From an uncultured Oscillospiraceae bacterium (GTDB taxonomy: Bacteria > Bacillota > Clostridia > Oscillospirales > Oscillospiraceae), in assembly GCA_910588135.1 (NCBI GenBank), contig CAJUOT010000015.1:1-49857 (forward strand): a stretch of 49,857 nt of DNA, read 5' to 3'. Positions 10,525 to 17,859 of the stretch are shown in pieces (position 1 is the stretch's first letter; every line of letters begins with the position of its first letter). A model generated the notes under the pieces. The model searched no databases. It saw only the letters and a list, made by a program, of their open reading frames with translations, and was not told the origin of the DNA. Position numbers and translations under genes: made by a program.

Positions 10525-10650
10525 TTATCCTTGACAAATCCCGTCTTGATGAATGATCGAGTTGCTATCGCCTGCCGCCATTTCATCGTCACGCGATAAC
10601 CTCTCATAAAGGGCCGTAATCTTCTCTGTGTCCAACCGCTTTGTGTTCAT
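10525..10650 (-). pseudogene. N-terminal remnant of a large serine recombinase
   Basis: Reading leftwards from ATG at 10650, the frame encodes about 41 residues, including TEKITALYERLSRDDE and SNSIIHQ, then stops. This matches the start of Tn4451-like serine site-specific recombinases of Clostridia, which begin with the nucleophile-region pattern ALY.RLSRDDE and SNSI..Q. The next stretch in another frame continues for a while, then runs into the DISARM 3' end. The catalytic and DNA-binding regions are missing. The upstream ORF overlaps its start by ATGA, as in intact elements. It is a scar of an integrative element at the right edge of the DISARM island. Confidence 0.75.
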
Positions 10651-10868
10651 AGCAAACTCCCTTCAAGCGGCTGGGTCATTTGTGGTATACCCATTGTACC
10701 ACAGTCCGCCGCATTTGTCACGGCCTCATACTGAATTAAATGCAGGATTTTATCGTTCATGGTTTCCTGGGCGGTATCGCTGAAATGCACCCGGAGTTTG
10801 TAGGTGGTGGAACCGATACGCCGGTAGATGGTGGCGGTTTTCGCCTCTGCTGGTTGAATTGTAGCTAT
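10647..10868 (-). pseudogene. TnpW-like transposon protein, start codon lost
   Basis: A minus-strand frame of about 73 codons contains IYRRIGSTTYKLRVHFS followed by ETMNDKILHLI. This is the signature of the small TnpW-type protein encoded just before the serine recombinase in Clostridia transposons. A good ribosome site (AGGAAGG) is followed at the right distance by ATA instead of ATG at 10866-10868, so the original start looks mutated. The stop (10647-10649) overlaps the recombinase ATG. With the recombinase remnant it marks a decayed integrative element. Coding similarity is recognised from memory. Confidence 0.68.
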
Positions 10869-10937
10869 ATTTTCCTTCCTTTCTTGCGGTAGGACGCAAC
10901 CCGTGGTATGATGTTGGTGGATTTCCAGGCAGACAGA

Positions 10938-10985
10938 AAGCCAGCTCCCGGCTGCGTAATGTCGTTTGCAACCGAAAGCTGGCTT
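10938..10985. repeat. Inverted repeat with 9-bp arms
   Basis: AAGCCAGCT (10938-10946) and AGCTGGCTT (10977-10985) are perfect complements around a 30-base loop. It lies upstream of the TnpW-like remnant (reading on the minus strand), where it could be a recombinase binding site or a leader structure. Confidence 0.6.
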
Positions 10986-11062
10986 GATATGCCTATGTAC
11001 TTTTGTCGTGAAAGGACGTTGGTTTTCACAGCATCCAAATCATCCCCTCACTTATAGGAGAA

Positions 11063-11127
11063 AAACCGGGTATAAAGCGGAACCATTTTCAAAAAGAATT
11101 TGAAAATTTCTTGGAGCGCCCCGGTTT
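11063..11127. repeat. Nested double-stem palindrome
   Basis: Outer arms AAACCGGG (11063-11070) and CCCGGTTT (11120-11127) enclose a second perfect 9-bp stem, ATTTTCAAA (11085-11093) and TTTGAAAAT (11099-11107), with an AAGAA loop. The nested arrangement suggests a folded RNA or a single-stranded DNA signal of the mobile element. Confidence 0.65.
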
Positions 11128-11147
11128 GTTCGTCCATTTCTATTATA

Positions 11148-11168
11148 CGGTCAAAACGGCCATGACCG
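11148..11168. repeat. Short inverted repeat CGGTCA/TGACCG
   Basis: CGGTCA (11148-11153) pairs with TGACCG (11163-11168) around nine bases. It sits just before two direct copies of AATGCAAGATT (11184-11194 and 11223-11233), at the left edge of the larger hairpin array. Confidence 0.5.
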
Positions 11169-11242
11169 CAAAAATATGGCGATAATGCAAGATTTCACAG
11201 TCACTCTTGAAAAAATTGCAAAAATGCAAGATTGGATAGTTG

Positions 11243-11574
11243 GCAACGTGGCCGACAAAATGTCGGTGACGTTGCGGACAAAATGTCCGTTTGCCTTTGG
11301 TCTGCGTCATTTTGCCGCTGACCAGAATCAGAACGAAAAATTTTCGCTCTGATTGGTGGCGGACAAAATGTCCGGCACCGGCAGGGAGAGGTAGCGGCAC
11401 ATTTCACCGCCGCCCAGGAAGATCAAGAATGCAAAATGCGAACTTGATTCTTGGCGCAACGTGGCGGATATTTTTTCCGCGACGTTGCCAAAATCAGAAT
11501 TGCATTTTGCACATCTGATTTTCAGTGGTGCTCACTTACACTAACGTGAAGTGCATAATGCACCTGACGTTAGT
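11243..11574. repeat. Array of eight hairpin-forming palindromes
   Basis: In 332 bp I count eight successive palindromic units. (1) GCAACGT/ACGTTGC arms around CCGACA-AAA-TGTCGG (11243-11275). (2) CGGACA-AAA-TGTCCG (11275-11289). (3) ACC/AATCAGA arms with TCTGATT/GGT (11321-11357). (4) a second identical CGGACA-AAA-TGTCCG (11360-11374). (5) an imperfect stem with GCA-AAA-TGC at its centre (11415-11454). (6) a second GCAACGT/ACGTTGC unit (11456-11488). (7) AAAATCAGA/TCTGATTTT arms (11490-11521). (8) ACTAACGT/ACGTTAGT around GTGCAT-A-ATGCAC (11540-11574). Units repeat motifs with compensating changes, implying selection on pairing. No reading frame explains them. Confidence 0.85.
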
Positions 11575-11644
11575 AGAATTATTGCATTTGAGAAGGCATC
11601 ACCAACTTTTCGGCTATATTCATTCACCACAAATGACCAGCCGC

Positions 11645-11689
11645 TATGTTATATTCGGGCAGCTTTTCTAAACTACCCTTTATAACATA
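11645..11689. repeat. Inverted repeat TATGTTATA/TATAACATA
   Basis: Perfect 9-bp arms at 11645-11653 and 11681-11689 enclose GGG...CCC inner pairing. It lies between the hairpin array and the MATE promoter. It may be an additional array member or an end of the decayed element. Confidence 0.55.
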
Positions 11690-11823
11690 CATCCTCCGTT
11701 TGTTGGTTTGTGCCAATGGTATGGGATTTTGCTGTGGCTAATTGTACGCTTTTCCCAAGCGCCTGTCAAGTTTTTGCCAGCAATTTGCAAAAGTTTTTGT
11801 GCCGGACCTGCCAGGGGAACCAT

Positions 11824-11852
11824 TTGCAATACGGGCCGGATTCTGATAAAAT
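11824..11852 (+). promoter_or_regulatory. Predicted promoter of the MATE gene
   Basis: TTGCAA (11824-11829) and TAAAAT (11847-11852) with a 17-bp spacer, about 60 bp before the MATE start codon. Confidence 0.6.
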
Positions 11853-11910
11853 GGACAAGCTGGCTGAGGCGCCGCATTGAGCCAAATACGCGGACAAAGG
11901 GGGAGAAACG

Positions 11911-13272
11911 ATGGCAGCCCGGCTCCGGAGCATGACAGAGGGGAAACCCTCAAACTTGATTTTCACCTTCGCGCTGCCGCTGATGCTGGGCAACGTGTTT
12001 CAGCAGCTGTACACGGTGGTGGATACCATGGTGGTGGGCAAGTATCTGGGAGTGTCCGCGCTGGCGGCGCTGGGCGCCGCCGACTGGCTGAACTGGATGA
12101 TGCTGGGCGTTGTCCAGGGCTTTACCCAGGGCTTCGCCATCCTGATGGCCCGGGAATTCGGCGCGGAGGAGCACGCCAGACTTCGGGATGTAATTGGAAA
12201 CTCCGCGGCGCTGTCCGCCGTTTTTTCCCTGGTGCTGGCAGGGGTGGGCCAAGGTGCTGTCCGTCCGATTCTGCTGCTGCTGCAAACTCCGGGAGACATC
12301 CTGCCCGGCGCTCTGCTCTACCTGCGCATTATGTTTCTGGGCGTCCCAGTTGTGACGGCCTATAACCTGCTGGCCTGTGTTCTGCGCTCACTGGGAGATG
12401 GAAAAACACCGCTGCAGGCTATGGCGGTGGCCTCCTTCACCAATATCGCGCTGGACCTCCTTTTTGTAATGGGGTTCCAGTGGGGCATCGCGGGGGCAGC
12501 GGCCGCGACCCTGATTGCCCAGCTGGTGTCCGGGCTGTTCTGCCTGTACCATATCAGAAGGCTGGAGCTTCTCCGCCTGGAGCGGGCAAATTTCCGCCTT
12601 CAGGGGCGCCGGGCATTCCAGTTGATGGGCCTGGGCTTTCCTATGGCGTTCCAGAACTGTATTATCGCCATCGGAGGGATGATCGTCCAGTTTGTGGTCA
12701 ACGGGGCCGGTGTATTGTTTATCGCAGGCTTCACTGCCAGCAATAAGCTGTACGGCGTTTTGGAAATTGCTGCGACCTCCTACGGTTATGCAATGATTAC
12801 CTACGTGGGGCAGAACCTGGGGGCGCGGCGGTACCGGCGCATTCGCCAGGGGGTGCGTTCCGCCCTGGTCATTGCTCTGGGCACCTCGGTGGTTATCGCC
12901 GCCGTCATGCTTTTGCTGGGGCGGGTAATCCTGAGCTGGTTCATCTCCGGGACACCTCAGGAGGTGGAGCAGACTATGGAAATTGCTTACTTCTATCTGG
13001 CCGTCATGAGCGCCAGCCTGCCGGTGCTGTATGTGCTTCATGTGCTTCGCTCCACAGTCCAGGGCATGGGAAACACCGCCCTGCCAATGGTGTCCGGCGT
13101 GGTGGAGTTTCTCATGCGCACCGCCGCTGTCCTGTGCCTGCCTCTGGCCGTAGGGGAGATCGGCATTTTTTTCGCCGAACCTGCAGCGTGGCTTGGCGCG
13201 GATGTGGTGCTGGTGCTCAGCTACGTTTTGGTTTCAAGAAAAGTGCTCGAAGAAGATCTGGGGCAGACATGA
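11911..13272 (+). CDS. MATE-family multidrug efflux transporter
   Basis: A 453-residue integral membrane protein with about 12 hydrophobic segments in two similar halves, typical of MATE antiporters that use a Na+ or H+ gradient to export cationic compounds. The first half begins with LIFTFALPLMLGNVFQQLY, then DTMVVGKYLG and a Gly-rich AREFGA loop; the second half repeats the pattern with LIALMGLGFP-like and MITYVGQNLGARR segments. The start at 11911 has GGGGGAG at good spacing; ATG at 11932 is an alternative. The gene has its own promoter and ends in a strong terminator shared with the convergent LacI gene. The exported compound cannot be told from sequence. Confidence 0.9.
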   Translation: MAARLRSMTEGKPSNLIFTFALPLMLGNVFQQLYTVVDTMVVGKYLGVSALAALGAADWLNWMMLGVVQGFTQGFAILMAREFGAEEHARLRDVIGNSAALSAVFSLVLAGVGQGAVRPILLLLQTPGDILPGALLYLRIMFLGVPVVTAYNLLACVLRSLGDGKTPLQAMAVASFTNIALDLLFVMGFQWGIAGAAAATLIAQLVSGLFCLYHIRRLELLRLERANFRLQGRRAFQLMGLGFPMAFQNCIIAIGGMIVQFVVNGAGVLFIAGFTASNKLYGVLEIAATSYGYAMITYVGQNLGARRYRRIRQGVRSALVIALGTSVVIAAVMLLLGRVILSWFISGTPQEVEQTMEIAYFYLAVMSASLPVLYVLHVLRSTVQGMGNTALPMVSGVVEFLMRTAAVLCLPLAVGEIGIFFAEPAAWLGADVVLVLSYVLVSRKVLEEDLGQT

Positions 13273-13275
13273 TGG

Positions 13276-13304
13276 GGACGGGCTGGACTCCAGCCCGTCC
13301 TATC
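13276..13304. terminator. Terminator between convergent MATE and lacI-type genes
   Basis: Perfect 11-bp GC-rich stem (GGACGGGCTGG at 13276-13286 with CCAGCCCGTCC at 13290-13300, loop ACT), followed by TATCGCTTTTT. It should stop transcription from the MATE side and possibly from both sides. Confidence 0.8.
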
Positions 13305-13382
13305 GCTTTTTCAAAAGATAGTGGCAGCGGTGAAATGACAGCAGCGGTTTTTTCTGGACATGGCCTCCGGTGCGCCTCTGCA

Positions 13383-14405
13383 CTACACGGATGGAGGGGG
13401 CTGCACAGGCCGGCAGGACGCGCGCTCAATGAGAGTGGGGGTGAGAATCCGGTGGGTGTAGCCCGCCAGATCGTTCTGCACCTTTTCCAGAAGGCTGTCT
13501 ACCGCCACCGAGGCCAGCATTTTCATGGGCTGTTCCACGGTGGTCAGTTCGATGCGGGGCAGCCCGCCGTAACTGATGTTGTCAAAGCCGATGAGGGACA
13601 GGTCGTCGGGGATGTGGATGCCGCACTCCTCCGCCGCGCCCATAATGCCCAGGGCATTGGTGTCTGAGGCGGCAAAAATGGCTGTAAACCGGCGCTCCTG
13701 GGCAAAGAGCTGCTTGGCCAGCTGGTAGCCGTATTTGATGGAGGTGGAGGAGAAGGTGCTGTTGCAGTACTGGGGGGTCAGCCCCAAGTCCTCGCAGGCG
13801 GCGGCGTAGCCGTCACAGCGGAGCTGGTGGGTGGTGCTGCCCCGGCGGCGTCCAAAATAGAGGATGTCCCGGTGGCCCAGCTGGTAAAGATATTCCACGC
13901 CCATATAGGTGCCCCGGAAATTATCCACCGACACATAGCTTTCCTGGGCCTCCCGGAGATTTTCCCCCACAAATACGGTGGGAAGGCGGGGGAGGTAGGG
14001 GCGCAGGCTGTCATAGCTCTCCGGGGCGGAGGGGAACAGGATGACGCCATCCACCTGGCGGCCAATCATCAGCTCGAAGATCTCCCGCTCCTGCTCCAGA
14101 TCCCGGGAGGAGTTGCACAGGATAATATTGTACCCGCGGGCCCTGGCCTGACGGTCGATATGATAGGCCAGCTCCGCCATAAAGGGGTTGTTGATGCCGG
14201 TGAGGATCAGTCCCAGGAGCTTGGTGGACTTCATTACCATGGAGCGGGCCACCGTGTTGGCGGTATAGTGCATTTCCTTGCATACCTGGAGGACGCGGTC
14301 CCGGGTGTCCTCGCTGATCTCTGGAGAGCCGGACAGAGCGCGGGAAACGGTGGAGTAGGAGACGCCGGCGGCCTTTGCCACATCTTTAATGGTGACACTT
14401 TTCAT
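13383..14405 (-). CDS. LacI-family transcriptional regulator
   Basis: 340 residues. The N-terminus is a classic LacI helix-turn-helix, starting MKSVTIKDVAKAAGVSYSTVSRAL, followed by the hinge helix ANTVARSM and a periplasmic-binding-protein-like sugar domain (LGLILTGINNPFMAEL, DGVILFPS, AIFAASDTNALG, LIGFDN). The start at 14405 has GGAGG upstream; a longer frame begins at 14465 but would add 20 unrelated residues. Its own promoter is overlapped by a TTCCGGAA palindrome, and three more lie between it and the divergent HAD operon. I infer autorepression and control of that operon by a sugar or sugar-phosphate ligand. Confidence 0.93.
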   Translation of the reverse strand: MKSVTIKDVAKAAGVSYSTVSRALSGSPEISEDTRDRVLQVCKEMHYTANTVARSMVMKSTKLLGLILTGINNPFMAELAYHIDRQARARGYNIILCNSSRDLEQEREIFELMIGRQVDGVILFPSAPESYDSLRPYLPRLPTVFVGENLREAQESYVSVDNFRGTYMGVEYLYQLGHRDILYFGRRRGSTTHQLRCDGYAAACEDLGLTPQYCNSTFSSTSIKYGYQLAKQLFAQERRFTAIFAASDTNALGIMGAAEECGIHIPDDLSLIGFDNISYGGLPRIELTTVEQPMKMLASVAVDSLLEKVQNDLAGYTHRILTPTLIERASCRPVQPPPSV

Positions 14406-14440
14406 ATCAACTACCTCCGAGCGAAAACAAATGAGATATA

Positions 14441-14450
14441 TTTCCGGAAA
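14441..14450. promoter_or_regulatory. Putative LacI-type operator O1
   Basis: The perfect palindrome TTTCCGGAAA lies 4 bp downstream of the lacI-type gene's -10 on the minus strand, over its predicted start site. The central CG fits LacI-family operators. Confidence 0.6.
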
Positions 14451-14453
14451 ATT

Positions 14454-14482
14454 ATTATACAGCATGGGCGGGAAAAACGCAA
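14454..14482 (-). promoter_or_regulatory. Predicted promoter of the LacI-type gene
   Basis: On the minus strand, -35 TTGCGT (14477-14482) and -10 TATAAT (14454-14459) are 17 bp apart. It is flanked by palindromes O1 (downstream) and O2 (upstream). Confidence 0.65.
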
Positions 14483-14498
14483 GGAAAGCAGGTGAGAA

Positions 14499-14506
14499 TT
14501 CCGGAA
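14499..14506. promoter_or_regulatory. Putative LacI-type operator O2
   Basis: TTCCGGAA, upstream of the -35 of the lacI-type promoter; 57 bp from O1. Confidence 0.5.
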
Positions 14507-14570
14507 ATAGACAAAAAACACATTGAGAATATGTACAATATGCACAACAATAAGGGGGGAGAGCAGAAGA

Positions 14571-14578
14571 TTCCGGAA
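14571..14578. promoter_or_regulatory. Putative LacI-type operator O3
   Basis: TTCCGGAA within the perfect palindrome ATTCCGGAAT; 72 bp from O2. Confidence 0.5.
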
Positions 14579-14614
14579 TTTATACGGCGTTTTTGCGGAA
14601 ATGACCCGCCAGAT

Positions 14615-14622
14615 TTCCGGAA
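14615..14622. promoter_or_regulatory. Putative LacI-type operator O4
   Basis: TTCCGGAA within TTTCCGGAAA; 44 bp from O3 and about 90 bp upstream of the HAD-operon promoter. Confidence 0.5.
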
Positions 14623-14709
14623 ATAGCGGATAAATATCCGAAAAAATTTCAGAAAGTAAAAAATATAGGAGAATCAGCAAAAAAATTCAAATAAAAAGTT
14701 TTAAAATTG

Positions 14710-14767
14710 TTGACAAAAGCGCGCCGAGACGATAAAATCTGAGTATGAGGAAAACGAAAACGCTTGC
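14710..14767 (+). promoter_or_regulatory. HAD/iPGM operon promoter with downstream operator-like site
   Basis: A near-consensus promoter: TTGACA (14710-14715), 17-bp spacer, TAAAAT (14733-14738). Just after the expected start site lies GAAAACGCTTGC (14756-14767). It differs by two bases from the palindrome GCAAACGTTTGC, a shape typical of LacI-family operators and catabolite-response elements. A near-identical site occurs at 37525. Confidence 0.7.
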
Positions 14768-14814
14768 TCTCTCCGGAGAGGAAGAGCGGCCTGGTAAAGA
14801 AAAGGGGTATGGAG

Positions 14815-15573
14815 ATGATTAAAGCGGTCCTGTTTGATCTCGGCGGAACGCTGCACACCAGCGATTCTCCCCCTGGCCGGGAGAAGTGGTTTGCACGGCG
14901 GGTCATCGATCGTCTGGCGGACTATGGTATTCGGTTGGATACCACGGAGGAGGAACTGGCCGTCCGGCTTGGGGTCAATGCGGAGGCCTACAAGCACATG
15001 ACCGAAGCCGACCTGCGGGAGTATCCGGCGGCGGAGATCTGGAGCAAATGGTATTTGAAGGAGTACGGGCTCAGTGAGGAGCAGCTGAGGCCTATGGCGG
15101 AGGAACTGAGCTTTCTTTACGACTATGAGCGGCCCCGAGTGATGCGCCGGCCCCGTCTGGCGGAGACGCTGGAGGAGCTGCGCTCCATGGGGCTGCGGAT
15201 GGGTGTGGTGAGCAATATCATCTCCACCTCGGTGGTGCCCCACTTTTTGAGGGAATACGGCGTCGATGGGTATATGGACTGTGTGGTGACCTCCTGCGGC
15301 ACCGGCATCCGCAAGCCGGACCCCGGGATCTTCCGGGTGGCGGAGCAGGAGATGGGGTTGGAACCCCGGGAACTGGCCTATGTGGGGGACACGATTTCGC
15401 GGGATGTACGCGGGGTGCGCAATGCGGGATGGCGGCTGATGATCCAGATCAAAAACCCCGGCGTGGCCCATCGGGACAAGGGGCTGGAGAACAGCGGATA
15501 CCGGCCTGACTATCTCATAGAAGAACTGGCGGAAATCCCTGCTATCATTGCGGGGGAAAATAAAAAAGTCTGA
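14815..15573 (+). CDS. HAD-superfamily protein 1 (FDLGGT subgroup)
   Basis: 252 residues. A Rossmann-type HAD with a helical cap: motif I FDLGGTL (nucleophile Asp8), motif II GVVSN, motif III RKPDP, motif IV YVGDTISRD. The residue two after the nucleophile, normally the acid/base Asp in HAD phosphatases, is Gly10. It is the first of four tandem paralogues that share this change. Start 14815 is preferred over 14809 because AGGGG then lies seven bases away. It follows a strong promoter and precedes a permuted phosphoglycerate mutase, so a small phosphorylated metabolite is a reasonable substrate guess, but the missing Asp leaves the reaction open. Confidence 0.88.
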   Translation: MIKAVLFDLGGTLHTSDSPPGREKWFARRVIDRLADYGIRLDTTEEELAVRLGVNAEAYKHMTEADLREYPAAEIWSKWYLKEYGLSEEQLRPMAEELSFLYDYERPRVMRRPRLAETLEELRSMGLRMGVVSNIISTSVVPHFLREYGVDGYMDCVVTSCGTGIRKPDPGIFRVAEQEMGLEPRELAYVGDTISRDVRGVRNAGWRLMIQIKNPGVAHRDKGLENSGYRPDYLIEELAEIPAIIAGENKKV

Positions 15574-15629
15574 CTGGCCCGGAGACAATCCGATGGCTGA
15601 TAAAACACCAAAACAAGGAGGACGGACTT

Positions 15630-16361
15630 ATGGAGCGCAAGATTGAGAGTATTTTCTTCGATGTGGGAGCCACCCTTCGGTATGTGGTGGAGGACCCCGA
15701 GTTTGCCGCGGCGGCGGAGCAGGAGCTCATGGAGCTGGTGGGCGCCACAGAGCCTCATGACGTATTTTTTGAGAAGCTGGAAAAGAATTGGAAAGCTTAC
15801 CGGAAGTGGGCCAAGACCGAGCTGCTGGATGTATCCGAGATGGAGCTGTGGCTCCAGTATCTGCTGCCCGACTATCCCGCTGACCGGGTGGCCTCCAACG
15901 CCGCCCGGCTCACCCGCCTGTGGAGGGATCACGACGGCCGCCGGGTGGTGCATGACGGTACGCTGGAGACTTTGCGGGAACTGAAGCGGCGGGGCTACAA
16001 GCTGGGGATCATAGCTAACACCATTACGGAGACAGAAATCCCTGACTGGATGTGCCGGGATGGTGTGGCCGACTGTTTCCAGACTGTGCTGCTGTCCTCC
16101 AAGGTGCGTCTGCGCAAACCGGACCCCACTATTTACCTGCTGGGCGCGCGGTGCATCGGCTCCGATCCCAAGGCCTGCGCGTATGTGGGTGACAACCCGG
16201 TGCGGGATGTGGAAGGCGCGGTAAACGCCGGCTTCGGAGCCATGGTGCTCTTTGAGGACGCAGGCACCGCGGACCGGGAAGGCAAGGCTCCGACGGTGGA
16301 GCCAGACTTCAAGATCAAGTCTATCCCGGAGCTGCTGGCGCTCTTCCCTGACAAAGGATAA
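15630..16361 (+). CDS. HAD-superfamily protein 2
   Basis: 243 residues, paralogous to its neighbours. Motif I is FDVGATL with nucleophile Asp11 and Gly13 in place of the acid/base Asp. Motif II reads GIIANT, so even the usual Ser/Thr is replaced by Ala; motif III RKPDP and motif IV YVGDNPVRD are kept. A clear AAGGAGG ribosome site precedes ATG 15630. The next HAD starts 4 bp after its stop. The motif II change makes it the most likely of the four to be weak or non-catalytic as a phosphatase. Confidence 0.87.
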   Translation: MERKIESIFFDVGATLRYVVEDPEFAAAAEQELMELVGATEPHDVFFEKLEKNWKAYRKWAKTELLDVSEMELWLQYLLPDYPADRVASNAARLTRLWRDHDGRRVVHDGTLETLRELKRRGYKLGIIANTITETEIPDWMCRDGVADCFQTVLLSSKVRLRKPDPTIYLLGARCIGSDPKACAYVGDNPVRDVEGAVNAGFGAMVLFEDAGTADREGKAPTVEPDFKIKSIPELLALFPDKG

Positions 16362-16365
16362 GGCC

Positions 16366-17088
16366 ATGGACAAGATCAGAGGAGTCTTTTTTGACCTGGG
16401 TGGCACCCTTCGCATTGCTGAGGAGGTGCCGGAGCATATTGAGAAGGCCAAGGCGCGGATGGCGCAGCTGGCCGGGTGGGAGGATACGCAGGCGTTTTAT
16501 TCCATGGTAGAGGAGCGCTACGCTCCCTACCGGGACTGGGCCCTTACCGAGAACAAGGAGTCCGGGGACTATGAGCTGTGGGCGAAGTGGCTCCTGCCCG
16601 AATTGGATGAGGAAAAGCTGCGGGAAATCTGCCATGAGATAACCTTCCAGTACCGGCAGGCCAAGGGCCTGCGCCATGTGGTGGACGGCGGTGTGGAGGT
16701 GATCCGGGAACTGAAGCGGCGGGGCTACAAGCTGGGGATTATCTCCAATCTCATTGGCGAAAATGAGATCTATGACTGGCTCAGGGACGATGGCTTGGAA
16801 GAGTATTTCAGTGCGGTAGTCCTCTCGTCGGTGTGCCACATCCGCAAGCCGGACCCGGAGATGTACCGTATGGGGTGCCGGGAACTGGGGCTGCGGGAAG
16901 AGGAGTGCGCATCGGTGGCAGACAATCTGAGCCGGGACATCACAGGGGCCAAGGCTGCCGGCATAGGCGCGAATATCCTGTTTATTTCCCCGGAAAAGCT
17001 GGCCAAAAAGACTATCACAGACGAGAACAGGCCGGATTACATTGTTCATAAGTTCCTGGATATTCTGGATCTGCCGATTTTGCAGTAG
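16366..17088 (+). CDS. HAD-superfamily protein 3
   Basis: 240 residues. Motif I FDLGGTL (Asp10, Gly12), motif II GIISN, motif III RKPDP, motif IV SVADNLSRD, in which the usual Gly before Asp is Ala. A longer frame opens at 16252 inside the previous gene, but the MDKIRGVFFDLGG start at 16366 fits the family. The segment ELKRRGYKLGII is identical in HAD 2, showing recent duplication between these two. Function unassigned beyond HAD fold. Confidence 0.87.
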   Translation: MDKIRGVFFDLGGTLRIAEEVPEHIEKAKARMAQLAGWEDTQAFYSMVEERYAPYRDWALTENKESGDYELWAKWLLPELDEEKLREICHEITFQYRQAKGLRHVVDGGVEVIRELKRRGYKLGIISNLIGENEIYDWLRDDGLEEYFSAVVLSSVCHIRKPDPEMYRMGCRELGLREEECASVADNLSRDITGAKAAGIGANILFISPEKLAKKTITDENRPDYIVHKFLDILDLPILQ

Positions 17089-17100
17089 GGGGGAAAGGAC

Positions 17101-17841
17101 ATGGAGAAAAAGATTGACACCATTTTTATTGATCTGGGGGATACCTTCCGGGTGATCCGCAAGGACGAGGAATACCAGCGGGCCGCCAAAAGTGTCATTA
17201 CCCGCTGCCTGGGGGTGGATACCGACCCGGACGATTTCTATCGGGACGTGATTGAGCCCCGATACGACAAGTACCGGGAGTGGGCGCTCACCTTTTACTG
17301 TGAGGCGCCGGTAGAGGTGCTGTGGACGCGCTGGCTGGCCTACGATTTTCCGGAGGAGCTGGTGAAGAAGCACGCCGCTGAGATGACCTGGGCCTACCGC
17401 AAGACCAAGGGGGAGCGGGTGGTTACCGACGGGGGCATTGAGACGGTGAAAGAGCTCCACAAGCGAGGGTACACCCTGGCCATTGTCAGCGACCTGGTGG
17501 GAGTGGAGGAGGTGGACGACTGGCTGGACCGGGATGAGCTGTGGCCCTATTTCAAATCGGTACAGCAGTCATCGGTGTGCCTGATCCGCAAGCCGCACCC
17601 CGCCATCTACTACTATGCCTTGGAGGAGACCGGGTCCGACCCGGCGCGCACCTGCTATGTGGGGGACAACCTGGACCGGGATATCGTGGGCGCCAAGGCC
17701 GCAGGGCTGGGCATGACCGTGGGGGTGCAGTACCCCGGGAAAAAGCCCCAGGCTGTCACAGAGGCCAACAGACCGGATCAATTTATCCATCACTTTGCGG
17801 AGCTGCTGGATATTTTCCCTCCGCTGAGCGACAAAAACTGA
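17101..17841 (+). CDS. HAD-superfamily protein 4
   Basis: 246 residues, the most diverged of the tandem set. Motif I is IDLGDTF: nucleophile Asp11, then Gly13 where the acid/base Asp is expected, with an Asp one place later (Asp14). Motif II AIVSD, motif III RKPHP, motif IV YVGDNLDRD. AGGGGGGAAAGG precedes ATG 17101. It ends 18 bp before the permuted mutase, so the two are co-transcribed. Confidence 0.87.
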   Translation: MEKKIDTIFIDLGDTFRVIRKDEEYQRAAKSVITRCLGVDTDPDDFYRDVIEPRYDKYREWALTFYCEAPVEVLWTRWLAYDFPEELVKKHAAEMTWAYRKTKGERVVTDGGIETVKELHKRGYTLAIVSDLVGVEEVDDWLDRDELWPYFKSVQQSSVCLIRKPHPAIYYYALEETGSDPARTCYVGDNLDRDIVGAKAAGLGMTVGVQYPGKKPQAVTEANRPDQFIHHFAELLDIFPPLSDKN

Positions 17842-17859
17842 GAAAGGGGAGGACGATAT

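Noticed and set aside
11243..11574. CRISPR array
   Set aside because: The units are palindromes of differing length and sequence without constant direct repeats or equal spacers, and no cas gene is near.
11243..11574. Integron attC array
   Set aside because: No GTTRRRY/RYYYAAC core pairs, no integrase gene and no cassette ORFs between the hairpins.
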